From positions 1 through 64,000 of the forward strand of contig JAGCGL010000018.1 in NCBI GenBank assembly GCA_017649605.1: a stretch of DNA of 64,000 bases. The letters run 5' to 3'. The notes below the pieces were generated by a model. That model had not been told where the DNA came from, made no database searches, and saw only the letters and a list, made by a program, of their open reading frames with translations. This stretch comes from Spirochaetia bacterium (GTDB taxonomy: Bacteria > Spirochaetota > Spirochaetia > CADAEX01). A program made the translations under genes and the position numbers. Numbering within the stretch: the stretch's first letter is position 1; every line of letters begins with the position of its first letter. Positions 24,917 through 34,244 of the stretch are shown piece by piece.

Positions 24917-25546
24917 ATGATGAAAGTTTTAAATAAGAAATTAATTCTGCTTCTAGCATTGTCTGTTCTCATATCTGGTTCTCTCTTTGCCGCCTCCGAT
25001 GACGACGAAGAAGATGACAGAGATACATATGTGGAGAGCTACAGCCTGGGCGACCAGATGTTCTATATAAATGGAGGCGTGTTCATCCCTCTGTTCTTCT
25101 TTGACAAGAGCGGCGAGGTCATGGAGACCAACCTTACGCTGGGAGGTACAGGCTCTCTATGCTGGCAGGTATTCCTGTCCAACCATGTTTCGTTAGGTGC
25201 AGAGCTGGGCGGTATGTTTGCCCTGAGTCCTAACAAGCGTGTTCTCTATATGATACCCCTTACAATCAAGGCGTCCTACTGGTTCAGATTCTATCCCTTT
25301 GAGATTCCTATATCCCTGGGGTTGGGCGGAAACCTCTCTATGCTGGATGAGGCGGCCCATATCGATTTCATAGCCAAGCCTTCTGTGGGGTTCTATTGGA
25401 ACTTCAACGAGGAGTGGGCTTTCGGAGCAAATGCGACCTATTGGTTTGTCCCTCAGATATACTCTGGAAGCGGAAAAGTCTCAAGCAGCCACAGCATGTT
25501 CGGAAACTTCATGGATGTGACACTTTCTGTGCTGTTCAGATTCTAG
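24917..25546 (+). CDS. Outer-membrane beta-barrel protein
   Basis: Protein of 209 residues with a signal peptide (to about residue 25, SLFAAS), an acidic stretch DDDEEDDRDTYVES, then alternating amphipathic strands (MFYINGGVFIPLFFF, LTLGGTGSLCWQVFLS, PISLGLGGNLSML) and a terminal LFRF, typical of outer-membrane barrels. TTGATT (24884-24889), 17 bp, TATACT (24907-24912) would start transcription at or within a few bases of the ATG-ATG pair, and no Shine-Dalgarno is seen, so the mRNA is probably leaderless. Function unknown. The lipoprotein gene 9 nt downstream is likely a partner. Confidence 0.75.
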   Translation: MMKVLNKKLILLLALSVLISGSLFAASDDDEEDDRDTYVESYSLGDQMFYINGGVFIPLFFFDKSGEVMETNLTLGGTGSLCWQVFLSNHVSLGAELGGMFALSPNKRVLYMIPLTIKASYWFRFYPFEIPISLGLGGNLSMLDEAAHIDFIAKPSVGFYWNFNEEWAFGANATYWFVPQIYSGSGKVSSSHSMFGNFMDVTLSVLFRF

Positions 25547-25555
25547 GAGGCAGGT

Positions 25556-26731
25556 ATGGGAAAAAGAATTCTTTCTGCAGTTCTGATACTTATAGCCATA
25601 TCTCTCCTTGTCTCCTGCAATGAAAGCGAGATCGGTGTCTTCTACGGACTCAGCCACGAGGAGAAGGTTAAGGACTATGCTCTTCCAAACAAAAGCACTT
25701 CGGAAGGTATGGTAAAGACAGGCGGCTATCTGTATGTGGCTGCCAGCTCTATTTATAGGAAAAAGGCCGAAGGGGGCGAGCTGGACTGGCATAAAATCTC
25801 ATCTCCCGATGGATATCACAACTGTACCGAAATTGGCCTTGCCAATGATACAATCTTTATCCTGGCATACGATGCCGACGATGCTAAGCCATATCTTTTC
25901 AGCGGTACCGGTGACGGCTCTTGGGAAAAGAAAACTACCCCTATAGATAAAAAGATATCAAGGATGAGGGTGGCCAACGATGTCATCTTTATCACCGACA
26001 GGGAGGGACACCTCTATTATTCCGATGATTCCGGCTCATCCTTCACCCAGGACACATCTATTCCTGATTCTAAGCTGTTCAGCACCTCTACAGGAAATTT
26101 CGATATTGCCTATGGCGGCGGCAGCTACTATCTGAATGCCCAGTACAAGCTGTACAAGGGTAATCCAGGCGGCTTTGGCACAGAGTTTACTCCTACTCAT
26201 AATGGAAAGATATGGAAGGACAAAGAGGATGTATTTACCAGGTTCTATTATGATGAGGAAGATGACCGGCTCTATACAGCAGATAACTCTGGTTATATCT
26301 ATGCAGTAGATTCCCCATCCGGGGCATCAAAAACTTCATGGGTAAAGAGCGATTCTCACACCAGAAGCGGTATGGGTCTTCAGGGTATTATAGTACTGCG
26401 CGTCCCAACCTCTTCGGGCAGCAAGCATAAGGTGCTTATGGCTGGTACTGGAATCAACAGCGGCCGTGGCTATTTTATGGTTGACAACCCACGTACTACC
26501 AAACGGGATTATCTTGATCCAGTTCCACCGCGGAACAGAGAATATAGTACCATAATAAGCGATTTTTACGATTATAATGCTTTCAATCTTTCAAAAGCGG
26601 CGATAAACTCATTCTTTATCGATGAATATGCCGATGGTACCAACTTTGATGTCTATGCACTCACATTTGGCTATGGTGTCTGGAAGAACACCAACAAGGG
26701 CGGTTATGAGCGTGGGTGGAACCAGGAGTAG
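25556..26731 (+). CDS. Lipoprotein with BNR/beta-propeller-like repeats
   Basis: Lipoprotein of 391 residues: lipobox LVSC, acylated Cys near 21. The mature part has repeated beta blades with sialidase-like Asp-box character (LYYSDDSGSSFTQD, FSGTGDGSWEKK, LYTADNSGYIYAVDS), pointing to a propeller. No catalytic site is recognised, so a binding or surface role is more likely than glycosidase activity. GGAGG precedes the start. Probably co-transcribed with the upstream barrel protein. Confidence 0.72.
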   Translation: MGKRILSAVLILIAISLLVSCNESEIGVFYGLSHEEKVKDYALPNKSTSEGMVKTGGYLYVAASSIYRKKAEGGELDWHKISSPDGYHNCTEIGLANDTIFILAYDADDAKPYLFSGTGDGSWEKKTTPIDKKISRMRVANDVIFITDREGHLYYSDDSGSSFTQDTSIPDSKLFSTSTGNFDIAYGGGSYYLNAQYKLYKGNPGGFGTEFTPTHNGKIWKDKEDVFTRFYYDEEDDRLYTADNSGYIYAVDSPSGASKTSWVKSDSHTRSGMGLQGIIVLRVPTSSGSKHKVLMAGTGINSGRGYFMVDNPRTTKRDYLDPVPPRNREYSTIISDFYDYNAFNLSKAAINSFFIDEYADGTNFDVYALTFGYGVWKNTNKGGYERGWNQE

Positions 26732-26746
26732 TATAAATAGTTTTCT

Positions 26747-28360
26747 ATGAAGAAAATATCTGTCATTACTCTAAAGATTTTGACTATAGTGGTGGGTGCC
26801 AGCATTCTGCTGTGTACAGCCCTTTTTTTCGTGGGGTTCTATCAGTTTGACAAGCAGTTTGACAAGCAGTACCGCACTACAATGATCTCTATAGCCAAGA
26901 CAGCCCGGGATTCTCTGAATGCAGATCTTTTCCCAAAGTACCTTGAGACCAACCTTCCGGACGGTTCCTGGTATGCTGTGCATGACATACTGCAGCGGCT
27001 TGTAAACGACTTTGAGCTTAACCTTATGTATGTCTCCTATGTGGAGCCACCTGATTATAACAAGATCCACTATATCTATAACCCTGTGCGCACAGGCAGC
27101 AAGTACAAGGAGTTCCCCCTTGGCCATTTTGAGGTCTATAAGCAGCCTATCTATAACAATTCTGTGAAACGGGTCTTCGAGAAAGGGGAGACCATAGTCC
27201 GCAACACCTTGAATATGCGGACCGGTGCACATATAACTGCCAATATCCCTGTCAAGAACCATCTGGGAGAGGTTGTGGCAGTGCTTGGGGCACAGAAATC
27301 GGTCACTGAGTTTGCCAAAGTCCGGCAGAACTATTTCTTCTGGACCTTGGGTATAGAGCTGTTTTTCATCTTTATTTATATTGTACTTTTATCATCCTAT
27401 TTCAGAAGAACATTCATCAGGCCTATAGTCAGCATAACCAGGGAGGCCCAGCGGTTTGCGGCCGACTCAAATCATACCTCCGACATTCTTGAGAAAGTTA
27501 AGAACCATGACGAGATAGGTACCCTGGCTAAGTCCATCAACAAGATGGAGCAGGATATCAGGGAGTACATAACAAACATCACCCAGATAACCTCCGAAAA
27601 GGAGAAGATGAACACCGAGCTTAACATTGCCACACGGATTCAGGCGGGACTTCTGCCAAAAGAAGCTGTGGAAAATGATAATGTCTCTATAATGGCAAGC
27701 ATGACTCCGGCCAAGGAGGTAGGGGGCGATTTCTATGACTTCTGCAAGCTGGATGATTGTCATTATATGGTCTGCGTTGCCGATGTCTCGGGCAAAGGTG
27801 TTCCAGCCGCCCTGTTCATGGCCATGGGAAATACATTGTTAAGAGATCACATAGTTCTTTTGATCAGGAACAGCACTTCCCTTGCCTCAGAAATCGGTCT
27901 GGTAAACAACATACTGTGCCGCCACAACGAGGGAAACCTGTTCATCACAGCCTGGATAGGTGTCTTGAATACCACGACAGGTCGTCTTGCATACATAGAC
28001 GCCGGGCATAATCCTCCGCTTATTAAACAGGGAGACGGCAGCTTTGCCTTTATTCCGAAGGCCAAGAAAGGGCTTCCGCTTGCATCTATGGAGGATTTCC
28101 CATACCAGAAGAACGATATCTACCTTAAGCCCGGCGACCGGCTCTTCCTTTATACCGACGGTGTCACCGAGGCACAGGACAAGGCACAGCAGCTTTATGG
28201 AGAGGAGAAACTTCTTGAGTTTGCAGCTTCACATGAAAAGGATGAGCCGGAGGCATTCCTGAATGGACTTTCCGCCGAGCTGGCAGATTTCCAGAGCGAC
28301 TGTGACCAGTTTGACGATATTACTATGCTGATAATGGATTACAAGTCAGCAACTATTTGA
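26747..28360 (+). CDS. Membrane SpoIIE/PP2C-family phosphatase with HAMP domain
   Basis: Signal-transducing Ser/Thr phosphatase of 537 residues. Transmembrane helices at about 8-30 and 194-216 flank an extracytoplasmic sensor. A HAMP linker follows (RPIVSITREAQRFAADSN to about 270), then a short coiled coil, then an RsbU/SpoIIE domain with GGDFYDF near 326, CVADVSGKGVPAALFMAM near 345, YIDAGHNPP and LFLYTDGVTEAQD carrying the metal-binding Asp residues. It probably controls an anti-anti-sigma factor, none of which is in this window. No Shine-Dalgarno stands at normal distance from the ATG. It is followed after about 30 nt by the RND transporter gene. Confidence 0.92.
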   Translation: MKKISVITLKILTIVVGASILLCTALFFVGFYQFDKQFDKQYRTTMISIAKTARDSLNADLFPKYLETNLPDGSWYAVHDILQRLVNDFELNLMYVSYVEPPDYNKIHYIYNPVRTGSKYKEFPLGHFEVYKQPIYNNSVKRVFEKGETIVRNTLNMRTGAHITANIPVKNHLGEVVAVLGAQKSVTEFAKVRQNYFFWTLGIELFFIFIYIVLLSSYFRRTFIRPIVSITREAQRFAADSNHTSDILEKVKNHDEIGTLAKSINKMEQDIREYITNITQITSEKEKMNTELNIATRIQAGLLPKEAVENDNVSIMASMTPAKEVGGDFYDFCKLDDCHYMVCVADVSGKGVPAALFMAMGNTLLRDHIVLLIRNSTSLASEIGLVNNILCRHNEGNLFITAWIGVLNTTTGRLAYIDAGHNPPLIKQGDGSFAFIPKAKKGLPLASMEDFPYQKNDIYLKPGDRLFLYTDGVTEAQDKAQQLYGEEKLLEFAASHEKDEPEAFLNGLSAELADFQSDCDQFDDITMLIMDYKSATI

Positions 28361-28389
28361 TAAATATAAAATAAATTTAGGAGAATAAA

Positions 28390-30759
28390 GTGCAGATTTC
28401 TAAAGTTAATGCAGCTTTTCGTGCAATAGGACAGTTCCAGATAAAATATCGGTATAAAGTCCTGACTTTGTTCCTTGTGATAACTGTTATCTGCTGTGCA
28501 GGCCTTGCCCAGTTCAAGATTGCCAACAGCAGCGAAGGCTGGTACGGCAGCGGCGACCAGCTCAAGATAAATAAAGAGCGGTACGAGGCTGTATTTGGCA
28601 ACAGCCACAGCGTTGCTGTCCTGGTGTGTGCCGATGATGTGTTCTCCCATGATAGCCTTACCATGATACAGCATCTGGGAGACCGTATGATGGCCGAGAT
28701 TCCTTATGCTGACAAGCTTACCTCCCTGATTGAGGTGGATATTCCAGTGGGGAACGAAGAGGGCTTTGAGGTTGTCAAACCTTATGCGAAGGGGATTCCA
28801 ACCGACCCTGCTGCTCTTAAGGAGCGGAAAGAGTTCATAATGAGGGGTACCGAGAAGACCAATGCCCTTATCAACAGCCTGGTTAATACTGCCGGAACTG
28901 AAACCTGGGTTATGCTGACACTGCTTCCTTACGAAGGAGATCCGGACGATGAGAGCTTAGAAGTGGGCTACGCTTTGGAGGATATACTTCAGAGCCCTGA
29001 GTTCAACTCCAGCTCCTTCAAGTTATATGGTTCAGGTCAGCCTTATTCTGATGTGCAGGAGGAGATATACGAGTTCCCCGATTTTGTCCTCCGTATCCTG
29101 CTCGGGTTTGGTGTCATGGTGGTGTGTCTCATCATATTTGTCCGCTCGCTTATGGGTGTCGTTATTCCGACAGTTGCCACAGTCGGGGCTATAGGCTCTG
29201 TACTGGGCGGTATGGCCTATTTTGGTGTTAAGGCCGATTCTTCCCTTATCACACTGCCTATACTGCTGGGTATGGCTCTTTCCATAGGTTATTCAATCCA
29301 CTATGTTAATATGTTCAAGCTCTTTTTCTACCGCACCGGAAAGCGGCTGGAGTCGGCTGTCAACACCATAGAGGAGTGCGGCTGGTCTGTCTTCTTTACA
29401 GTGCTTACCACCATTGCATCCCTTATCAGCTTTGCCCTGGTGGATATGAAACCGGTGGCCTGGGTGGGAAAGACAGCATCATTGATTGTGCTGTCAGTAT
29501 ATCTCTATATCTCTGTGCTTATTCCTGTCTTCCTCTCTTTTGGAAAAGATACAGTTCCCAATCCCAAGTATGAGAAAGGGGCAACCCGTGTGGATCTGGC
29601 TTTCTCTAAGTGGGCTGATATAGTGCAGCGGAAGCGGCATATCATTATCGTTCTTTTCCTGGTGGTGATGGCTCTCTGTGTCCCTGGAATCATGAAGATA
29701 AAGGTGAGCTTTGACACTCTCAGAACAACTGGTGACAAGATGCCCCATGGAAAGGCAATGCACGAATTGGTAAAGAAGGATCTTGGAAACCAGTTCAGCT
29801 ATTCTGTCATGATTTCCTATGGAGAGGAAGATGTTGATATTTTCAAGCAGCCGGAGCAGGTAGCTAAGCTGCAGGAACTGGAGACTATGCTTGGTGAGCT
29901 TTCCCTGACTAAAAAGTCTGGTGGCAAGCCTAGGGTCACATCGGTGCTGGATATTCTCAGGGAGATGAACCGTGCATTGAACGAGGGGCAGGATTCATTC
30001 TATACAGTGCCCGATGATGAGTATGTGCTGGCTCAGCTTATGGAGCTTTCCAACATAGAGATGCATAAGGATTTCTCCGATGTCATGGATGACGACTACC
30101 GCATTGTGAATATGAGTGTGGATATGTCCCGTTTCCATGCGGAAGAGGCGATGAAAAACATAGCTGCCATAGATCAGAAGCTTTCAGAGCTTTTCCCGGA
30201 CGCACAGTGCTGTATTCTTGGAGATATGATAGAGTTTGCCGAGATGTCTATGCGTATGGTCAAGGGAGAGATCAAGTCCTTCCTTTTCTCCTTCCTTGTT
30301 ATAGCAGTCATGCTTATATTTGCATTCTCCAGCCTGAAGACCGGTCTTATAGGGATGATACCGAACATTGCTCCAGTTATAATGATTGCCGGCTTCATGG
30401 GTTATATAGGGTATTATCTTGATCACATAACCATGACAGTCATGCCTATGATCCTGGGTATTGCAGTGGATGACACCATCCATCTGACCACCCATCTCAA
30501 ATACGGGCTTGAGAAGTATGGATCCTATCAGATGGCCATGGAGGCCTCCTTCAGGGAGATAGGAAAGTCCATGTTCATGACCACAGCCATACTGTGCTCA
30601 ATATTCTTTGTCTATATTTTAAGCCCACTCAACTTTATCTTCATCATCGGAGTTCTGTGCGTAATAGGACTTGCAGGAGCCCTTGGAGCTGATTATACTA
30701 TTACACCAGCGCTGCTGTATATCATCAAACCTTTCGGAAAGGAAAGGAATAAGGAGTGA
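28390..30759 (+). CDS. RND/MMPL-family exporter
   Basis: Inner-membrane exporter of 789 residues with two RND halves. Each half has one N-terminal helix, a large periplasmic loop, then a block of about five to six helices (GVVIPTVATVGAIGSVLGGM and LPILLGMALSIGYSIHYVNM in the first; IGMIPNIAPVIMIAGFMGYI and MILGIAVDDTIHLTTHL in the second). The Asp pair in AVDDTIH is typical of proton-driven transport. It starts with GTG, preceded by TTTAGGAG. It overlaps the LolA-like gene by 4 nt, which itself overlaps the beta-barrel gene by 4 nt. The set probably moves a lipid or hydrophobic substrate to the outer membrane. Confidence 0.9.
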   Translation: MQISKVNAAFRAIGQFQIKYRYKVLTLFLVITVICCAGLAQFKIANSSEGWYGSGDQLKINKERYEAVFGNSHSVAVLVCADDVFSHDSLTMIQHLGDRMMAEIPYADKLTSLIEVDIPVGNEEGFEVVKPYAKGIPTDPAALKERKEFIMRGTEKTNALINSLVNTAGTETWVMLTLLPYEGDPDDESLEVGYALEDILQSPEFNSSSFKLYGSGQPYSDVQEEIYEFPDFVLRILLGFGVMVVCLIIFVRSLMGVVIPTVATVGAIGSVLGGMAYFGVKADSSLITLPILLGMALSIGYSIHYVNMFKLFFYRTGKRLESAVNTIEECGWSVFFTVLTTIASLISFALVDMKPVAWVGKTASLIVLSVYLYISVLIPVFLSFGKDTVPNPKYEKGATRVDLAFSKWADIVQRKRHIIIVLFLVVMALCVPGIMKIKVSFDTLRTTGDKMPHGKAMHELVKKDLGNQFSYSVMISYGEEDVDIFKQPEQVAKLQELETMLGELSLTKKSGGKPRVTSVLDILREMNRALNEGQDSFYTVPDDEYVLAQLMELSNIEMHKDFSDVMDDDYRIVNMSVDMSRFHAEEAMKNIAAIDQKLSELFPDAQCCILGDMIEFAEMSMRMVKGEIKSFLFSFLVIAVMLIFAFSSLKTGLIGMIPNIAPVIMIAGFMGYIGYYLDHITMTVMPMILGIAVDDTIHLTTHLKYGLEKYGSYQMAMEASFREIGKSMFMTTAILCSIFFVYILSPLNFIFIIGVLCVIGLAGALGADYTITPALLYIIKPFGKERNKE

Positions 30760-31550
30760 CTATGAGAAAAATAACATTATTTTGTGCTGCGATCATGTTG
30801 CTTTTAGGAACAGCTGGCTTTGCCCAGACTGCAGATGAGATAGCCAAATCATCATACAACCTGCCGAATGGCAAGACATCATCATATACCGCAACTCTTA
30901 CCCTTATTGATAAGGCAGGCAAAAGCCGTGTCCGGGAGATTGCCCAGTATAACATGAAGGATGGGGATGTCAAGAAATGTGTAACTGTATTCCGTTCCCC
31001 AAAGGATGTGGCAGGTGTAAGTTATCTTTCCTTCGATTATCCCGATAACCCGGATGGAAGTGCTAAGGACAGCGACAGCTGGCTCTATCTACCGGCCATG
31101 AAGAAGGTGCGCCGTGTCTCAGGATCCAGCAAGGACGACGATTTCCAGGGAACTGACTTCACATACGACGATATGGGAGACCGGAGCCTTGGCAAGGATA
31201 CATTCGCCATTCTTGGAGAAGAGACTGTGGATGGAGTTTCATGCTGGAAGCTTGAGTATACAGCCAAGGACAAGAGTGCTAAGATAAGCCGCCGTATACT
31301 GTGGATAGGCAAGGATAACTATGTCACATATAAGGGCGAATACTATGACAAGCAGAACAAGCTCTTCAAAACTATGGAATGTCAGGATATAGTGCAGATA
31401 GATGGTTACTGGACTACCAAGAAAATGATCATGACCACACTTACCACAAATCATAAGACAGTTTATGAGATGAAGGATATCCAGTACGACAATGATATCA
31501 ATCCAGCTTTCTTCACTGTAAGTGCTCTGGAGCGGGAACAGGTTAAATGA
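30756..31550 (+). CDS. LolA-like outer-membrane lipoprotein-sorting protein
   Basis: Periplasmic carrier of 264 residues: signal peptide ending near GFAQT, then a LolA/LolB-type half-barrel (YTATLTLIDKAGKSRVREIA, SDSWLYLPAMKKVRRVSG, GYWTTKKMIMTTL). This family is regularly encoded between an RND exporter and a DUF1302-type barrel, as here. It is probably a lipid shuttle across the periplasm, not the housekeeping LolA. Confidence 0.88.
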   Translation: MTMRKITLFCAAIMLLLGTAGFAQTADEIAKSSYNLPNGKTSSYTATLTLIDKAGKSRVREIAQYNMKDGDVKKCVTVFRSPKDVAGVSYLSFDYPDNPDGSAKDSDSWLYLPAMKKVRRVSGSSKDDDFQGTDFTYDDMGDRSLGKDTFAILGEETVDGVSCWKLEYTAKDKSAKISRRILWIGKDNYVTYKGEYYDKQNKLFKTMECQDIVQIDGYWTTKKMIMTTLTTNHKTVYEMKDIQYDNDINPAFFTVSALEREQVK

Positions 31551-32806
31551 ACCGCAGAATTCTTCTAGCCGCCTTTGTACTGCTTGTTCTCTGCAGTTCT
31601 CTCTCCGCCCAGGAGCTGGACTTCAGGGGAAACTTCATAACCCAGGCTGGAGTGGGGCTGCCCCACACTCATCACAACAGCGGCGACTTCCTTATAGGCC
31701 AGACCAGCTTCGACTCAACCTTCCGTGTCTACACCGACGAGACCATGCTCTATGTGAATACCATACTGCTCTATGATGCTCTTGCCGGCCAGAGTTCAAA
31801 CGGAGTTTCGGCTTTTGTCAGCGATAACAACGATTTCTCGCTGCAGCTTAAAGAGGCCTATTTCGATTGGCGTGGCGAGAAGCTTGCGCTCAGGGTAGGC
31901 CGTCAGATATCGGCATGGGGCAAGGCAGATGAGGTGCAGATTGTGGATATCCTGTGTCCTCAGGATGTCTCTTCCACCTTAGTGAATGATTATCAGGATA
32001 ACAGGCTGGGAATCGATGCGGTTCGGCTTTCATACATAACAGATTCCACCCAGACCGATTTCTACTGGATTCCATTCTTTACTCCAAGTACTCTGCCGCT
32101 GGCAGATGGAAATCCGCTCCATGATATGATGTTTGACGACGACAATGCTCCAGACAGCTATAACGATTTCGACCGTCCGGACAGGGATCTTTCCTCCAGT
32201 GAATATGCGGCAAGGTTCAGCGCATATCTGCCATCCTTTGATTTCTCTCTGTATGGTTTCTATGGCTGGGATGATATGCCATTTGTAACTGAAGATATGG
32301 AAGGGAAATACAAGCGTATGACTATGGTCGGTGCTGATGCAGCTATCCCTGCGGGTGACTTTGTGTTCCGTCTGGAGGCAGCTTTCTTCCCACAGCGGTA
32401 TATCCAGGCTTTTGAGGGTGGAACAAAACGGCGCAATCAGATCATGGCTTTGGGTGGCGTTGACTGGACACCGTCCGGAGGCTGGACCATAACAGCCCAA
32501 TATGTGGCAGACATAGTGACAGGCAGCGACAGCGCACTTGACCGGCATACCTATGAGCATCTGGCTACACTGAGCGTTGAGAAGCCATTCCTGAACGAGA
32601 CTCTGACACTGTCAGGCTCCTTTGCCATGGACCTGCGGTATTTCTCCACCAGCACCGAACTCAGCGCAGAGTATAAGCTGACTGATTCCATCACCCTGTA
32701 TCTTATAGGAGACTTCTATTTCGAGGGACTTGATAATAAAGATGGAGAGTTCGGAGGCTACAAGGATTTAAGCAGCATCACATTGAAGGCTAAGTATTCT
32801 TTCTGA
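31547..32806 (+). CDS. DUF1302-like outer-membrane beta-barrel protein
   Basis: Protein of 419 residues with a signal peptide (cleavage near SLSAQE) and a barrel-like run of amphipathic strands. The N-terminal region contains LKEAYFDWRGEKLALRVGRQ followed by SAWGKADEVQIVDIL, a signature of the DUF1302/alginate-porin-like group paired with RND exporters. It ends in KYSF, as expected for barrel assembly. Third gene of an overlapping RND/LolA-like/barrel operon. Confidence 0.82.
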   Translation: MNRRILLAAFVLLVLCSSLSAQELDFRGNFITQAGVGLPHTHHNSGDFLIGQTSFDSTFRVYTDETMLYVNTILLYDALAGQSSNGVSAFVSDNNDFSLQLKEAYFDWRGEKLALRVGRQISAWGKADEVQIVDILCPQDVSSTLVNDYQDNRLGIDAVRLSYITDSTQTDFYWIPFFTPSTLPLADGNPLHDMMFDDDNAPDSYNDFDRPDRDLSSSEYAARFSAYLPSFDFSLYGFYGWDDMPFVTEDMEGKYKRMTMVGADAAIPAGDFVFRLEAAFFPQRYIQAFEGGTKRRNQIMALGGVDWTPSGGWTITAQYVADIVTGSDSALDRHTYEHLATLSVEKPFLNETLTLSGSFAMDLRYFSTSTELSAEYKLTDSITLYLIGDFYFEGLDNKDGEFGGYKDLSSITLKAKYSF

Positions 32807-32866
32807 AAACCGAATTCCGCAGATAAATAAACAGGTACGGCATAATCACAGGTACCATGGTACTGC

Positions 32867-32886
32867 AACCTGGTGAGGTTTTTTTT
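32867..32886 (+). terminator. Weak terminator after the RND operon
   Basis: AACCT/AGGTT stem with GGTG loop followed by six T. It abuts the -35 box of the next promoter. Confidence 0.5.
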
Positions 32887-32887
32887 C

Positions 32888-32917
32888 TTGACAAGTTCGA
32901 GAGGGGGGGGGTAGACT
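32888..32917 (+). promoter_or_regulatory. Promoter with nine-G tract in the spacer (probable phase variation)
   Basis: TTGACA (32888-32893) and TAGACT (32912-32917) are separated by 18 bp, of which the last nine (32903-32911) are an uninterrupted G run directly against the -10 box. Losing one G would give the optimal 17-bp spacer; gaining one would weaken it. Confidence 0.75.
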
Positions 32918-32937
32918 GTAAAAAATGGGAGGAAATC

Positions 32938-33324
32938 ATGAAATCTAATAAAGCTCTTAGATTTTTAGTTCTGCTTCTGGCAGTGGTGGCATTCTTTATT
33001 AATGTAAGTTGCGATTCTGGTGGGGGCAATCAGAATAATAACAATACTTTCCGTGGAACCTTTGTGCATGAATTCCAGACAACAGGAAGAGTAAAATTAA
33101 AAATCTATGATGATGGAAAAGTGGAAGCTTTTGAATCTATGGATAGCGGTGCAAATTGGGACCCTTTAGGCTCAACAACTTATAAACTTTCTGATAATAA
33201 AAAGAGGATAAATCTTGATAAACCTCTGGATGGCATCTCTTATTTAGTGATTATAAGTTATTCGTTTTTGGAGGCTTATGGAGATTATGTCGATGGCTGG
33301 GGTTTTGATTGGCAACCGTATTAG
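32938..33324 (+). CDS. Small lipoprotein under a poly-G promoter
   Basis: Protein of 128 residues from ATG 32938, preceded by GGGAGG. The lipobox region FFINVSC puts the acylated Cys near 24, followed by a Gly/Asn-rich linker (DSGGGNQNNNN) and a small beta-rich domain (VKLKIYDDGKVEAFES, TTYKLSDNKKRINL) that resembles short lipocalin-like lipoproteins. No enzyme motif. Base use is more AT-rich than its neighbours. The promoter tract suggests surface exposure and variable expression. Function unknown. Confidence 0.75.
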   Translation: MKSNKALRFLVLLLAVVAFFINVSCDSGGGNQNNNNTFRGTFVHEFQTTGRVKLKIYDDGKVEAFESMDSGANWDPLGSTTYKLSDNKKRINLDKPLDGISYLVIISYSFLEAYGDYVDGWGFDWQPY

Positions 33325-33340
33325 TCGGGCTTCATACAAG

Positions 33341-33366
33341 GGCTGCACTCCGGTGCGGCCTTTTTT
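33341..33366 (+). terminator. Terminator of the small lipoprotein gene
   Basis: Eight-bp stem GGCTGCAC/GTGCGGCC with loop TCCG and six T. Confidence 0.9.
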
Positions 33367-33371
33367 ATTGG

Positions 33372-33400
33372 TTGACAATGGTCTTAGTTGGCTCTAATAT
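33372..33400 (+). promoter_or_regulatory. Promoter of the SUMF1-fold protein gene
   Basis: TTGACA (33372-33377), 17 bp, TAATAT (33395-33400), directly after the preceding terminator. Confidence 0.8.
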
Positions 33401-33434
33401 TAATATATTATTACAAGAAATCAGGGAGTTGGTG

Positions 33435-34244
33435 ATGAAAAAGCTTTTTTTAGTTTTTGCCATTCTGCTCATTGCGGCAGTTGCTTTTGCAGATGATGCA
33501 GATATCAAAAAGCTTCTTAATGACTATAAGATGGTTGAGATTGAGGCTGAGAACTATACATTCACTGTAGGTGTCACCGAAGTGACCCAGCAGCTCTACG
33601 AGGCAGTGACAGAAGAGAATATCTTCAAGAATAAATATAAATACCTTCCTGCAGAAAGCATGAGTTTCTACGATGCTGTCTATTTCTGCAACAAGCTGAG
33701 CAAGATTGCCGGATATCAGCCTGTATATGCCCTGGATGATGACTATGATGTGGACAACTGGGATTATGTCCCCCATACCAGCCAGAAGATAGAGATGGGC
33801 CGGCTGACATGGGATCAGACCAGAAATGGCTACCGCCTTCCTATGATAGCAGAGTGGAAGTATTGTGCCGATGGAGATGAGGAATATCTTTACAGCGGAA
33901 GCGACAAGCTGGACGAGGTTGGCTGGTACGACAAGAACAGCGATTTCAAAACCCACAATGTAGGCAAGAAGAAACCTAATGGCTTTGGCCTCTATGATAT
34001 GAGCGGCAACGTATGGGAGTGGTGCTGGGATCAGAATACCAAGTTCACCTACGATTCCCGCTATTACTGCGGAGGCTCTTATAAAACCACCGAGAAACAG
34101 TGTGCAACCAAGGTCATATCCTCTGGAAAGCCTGAGAAAGGGGCTGTAAATGTAGGAATCCGTCTGTTCCGCTCTACAGTTCCTCCACAGCCGGAGAAGC
34201 CGGTGGAAAAGCCTAAAGAAAAACCAAAGATGACAATTAACTGA
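33435..34244 (+). CDS. Exported SUMF1/FGE-sulfatase-domain protein
   Basis: Protein of 269 residues from ATG 33435 (GGGAGTTGG upstream) with a signal peptide ending near AFADDA. The rest is a formylglycine-generating-enzyme-like fold: FTVGVTEVTQQLYEAV, ESMSFYDAVYFCNKLS, GYRLPMIAEWKYCADG, PNGFGLYDMSGNVWEWCWDQ and a C-terminal GGSYKTT. The paired active-site cysteines of true FGE are not evident, so it is probably a binding or structural member, common in treponemes. A Pro/Lys-rich tail (PPQPEKPVEKPKEKPK) ends the protein. Confidence 0.85.
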   Translation: MKKLFLVFAILLIAAVAFADDADIKKLLNDYKMVEIEAENYTFTVGVTEVTQQLYEAVTEENIFKNKYKYLPAESMSFYDAVYFCNKLSKIAGYQPVYALDDDYDVDNWDYVPHTSQKIEMGRLTWDQTRNGYRLPMIAEWKYCADGDEEYLYSGSDKLDEVGWYDKNSDFKTHNVGKKKPNGFGLYDMSGNVWEWCWDQNTKFTYDSRYYCGGSYKTTEKQCATKVISSGKPEKGAVNVGIRLFRSTVPPQPEKPVEKPKEKPKMTIN

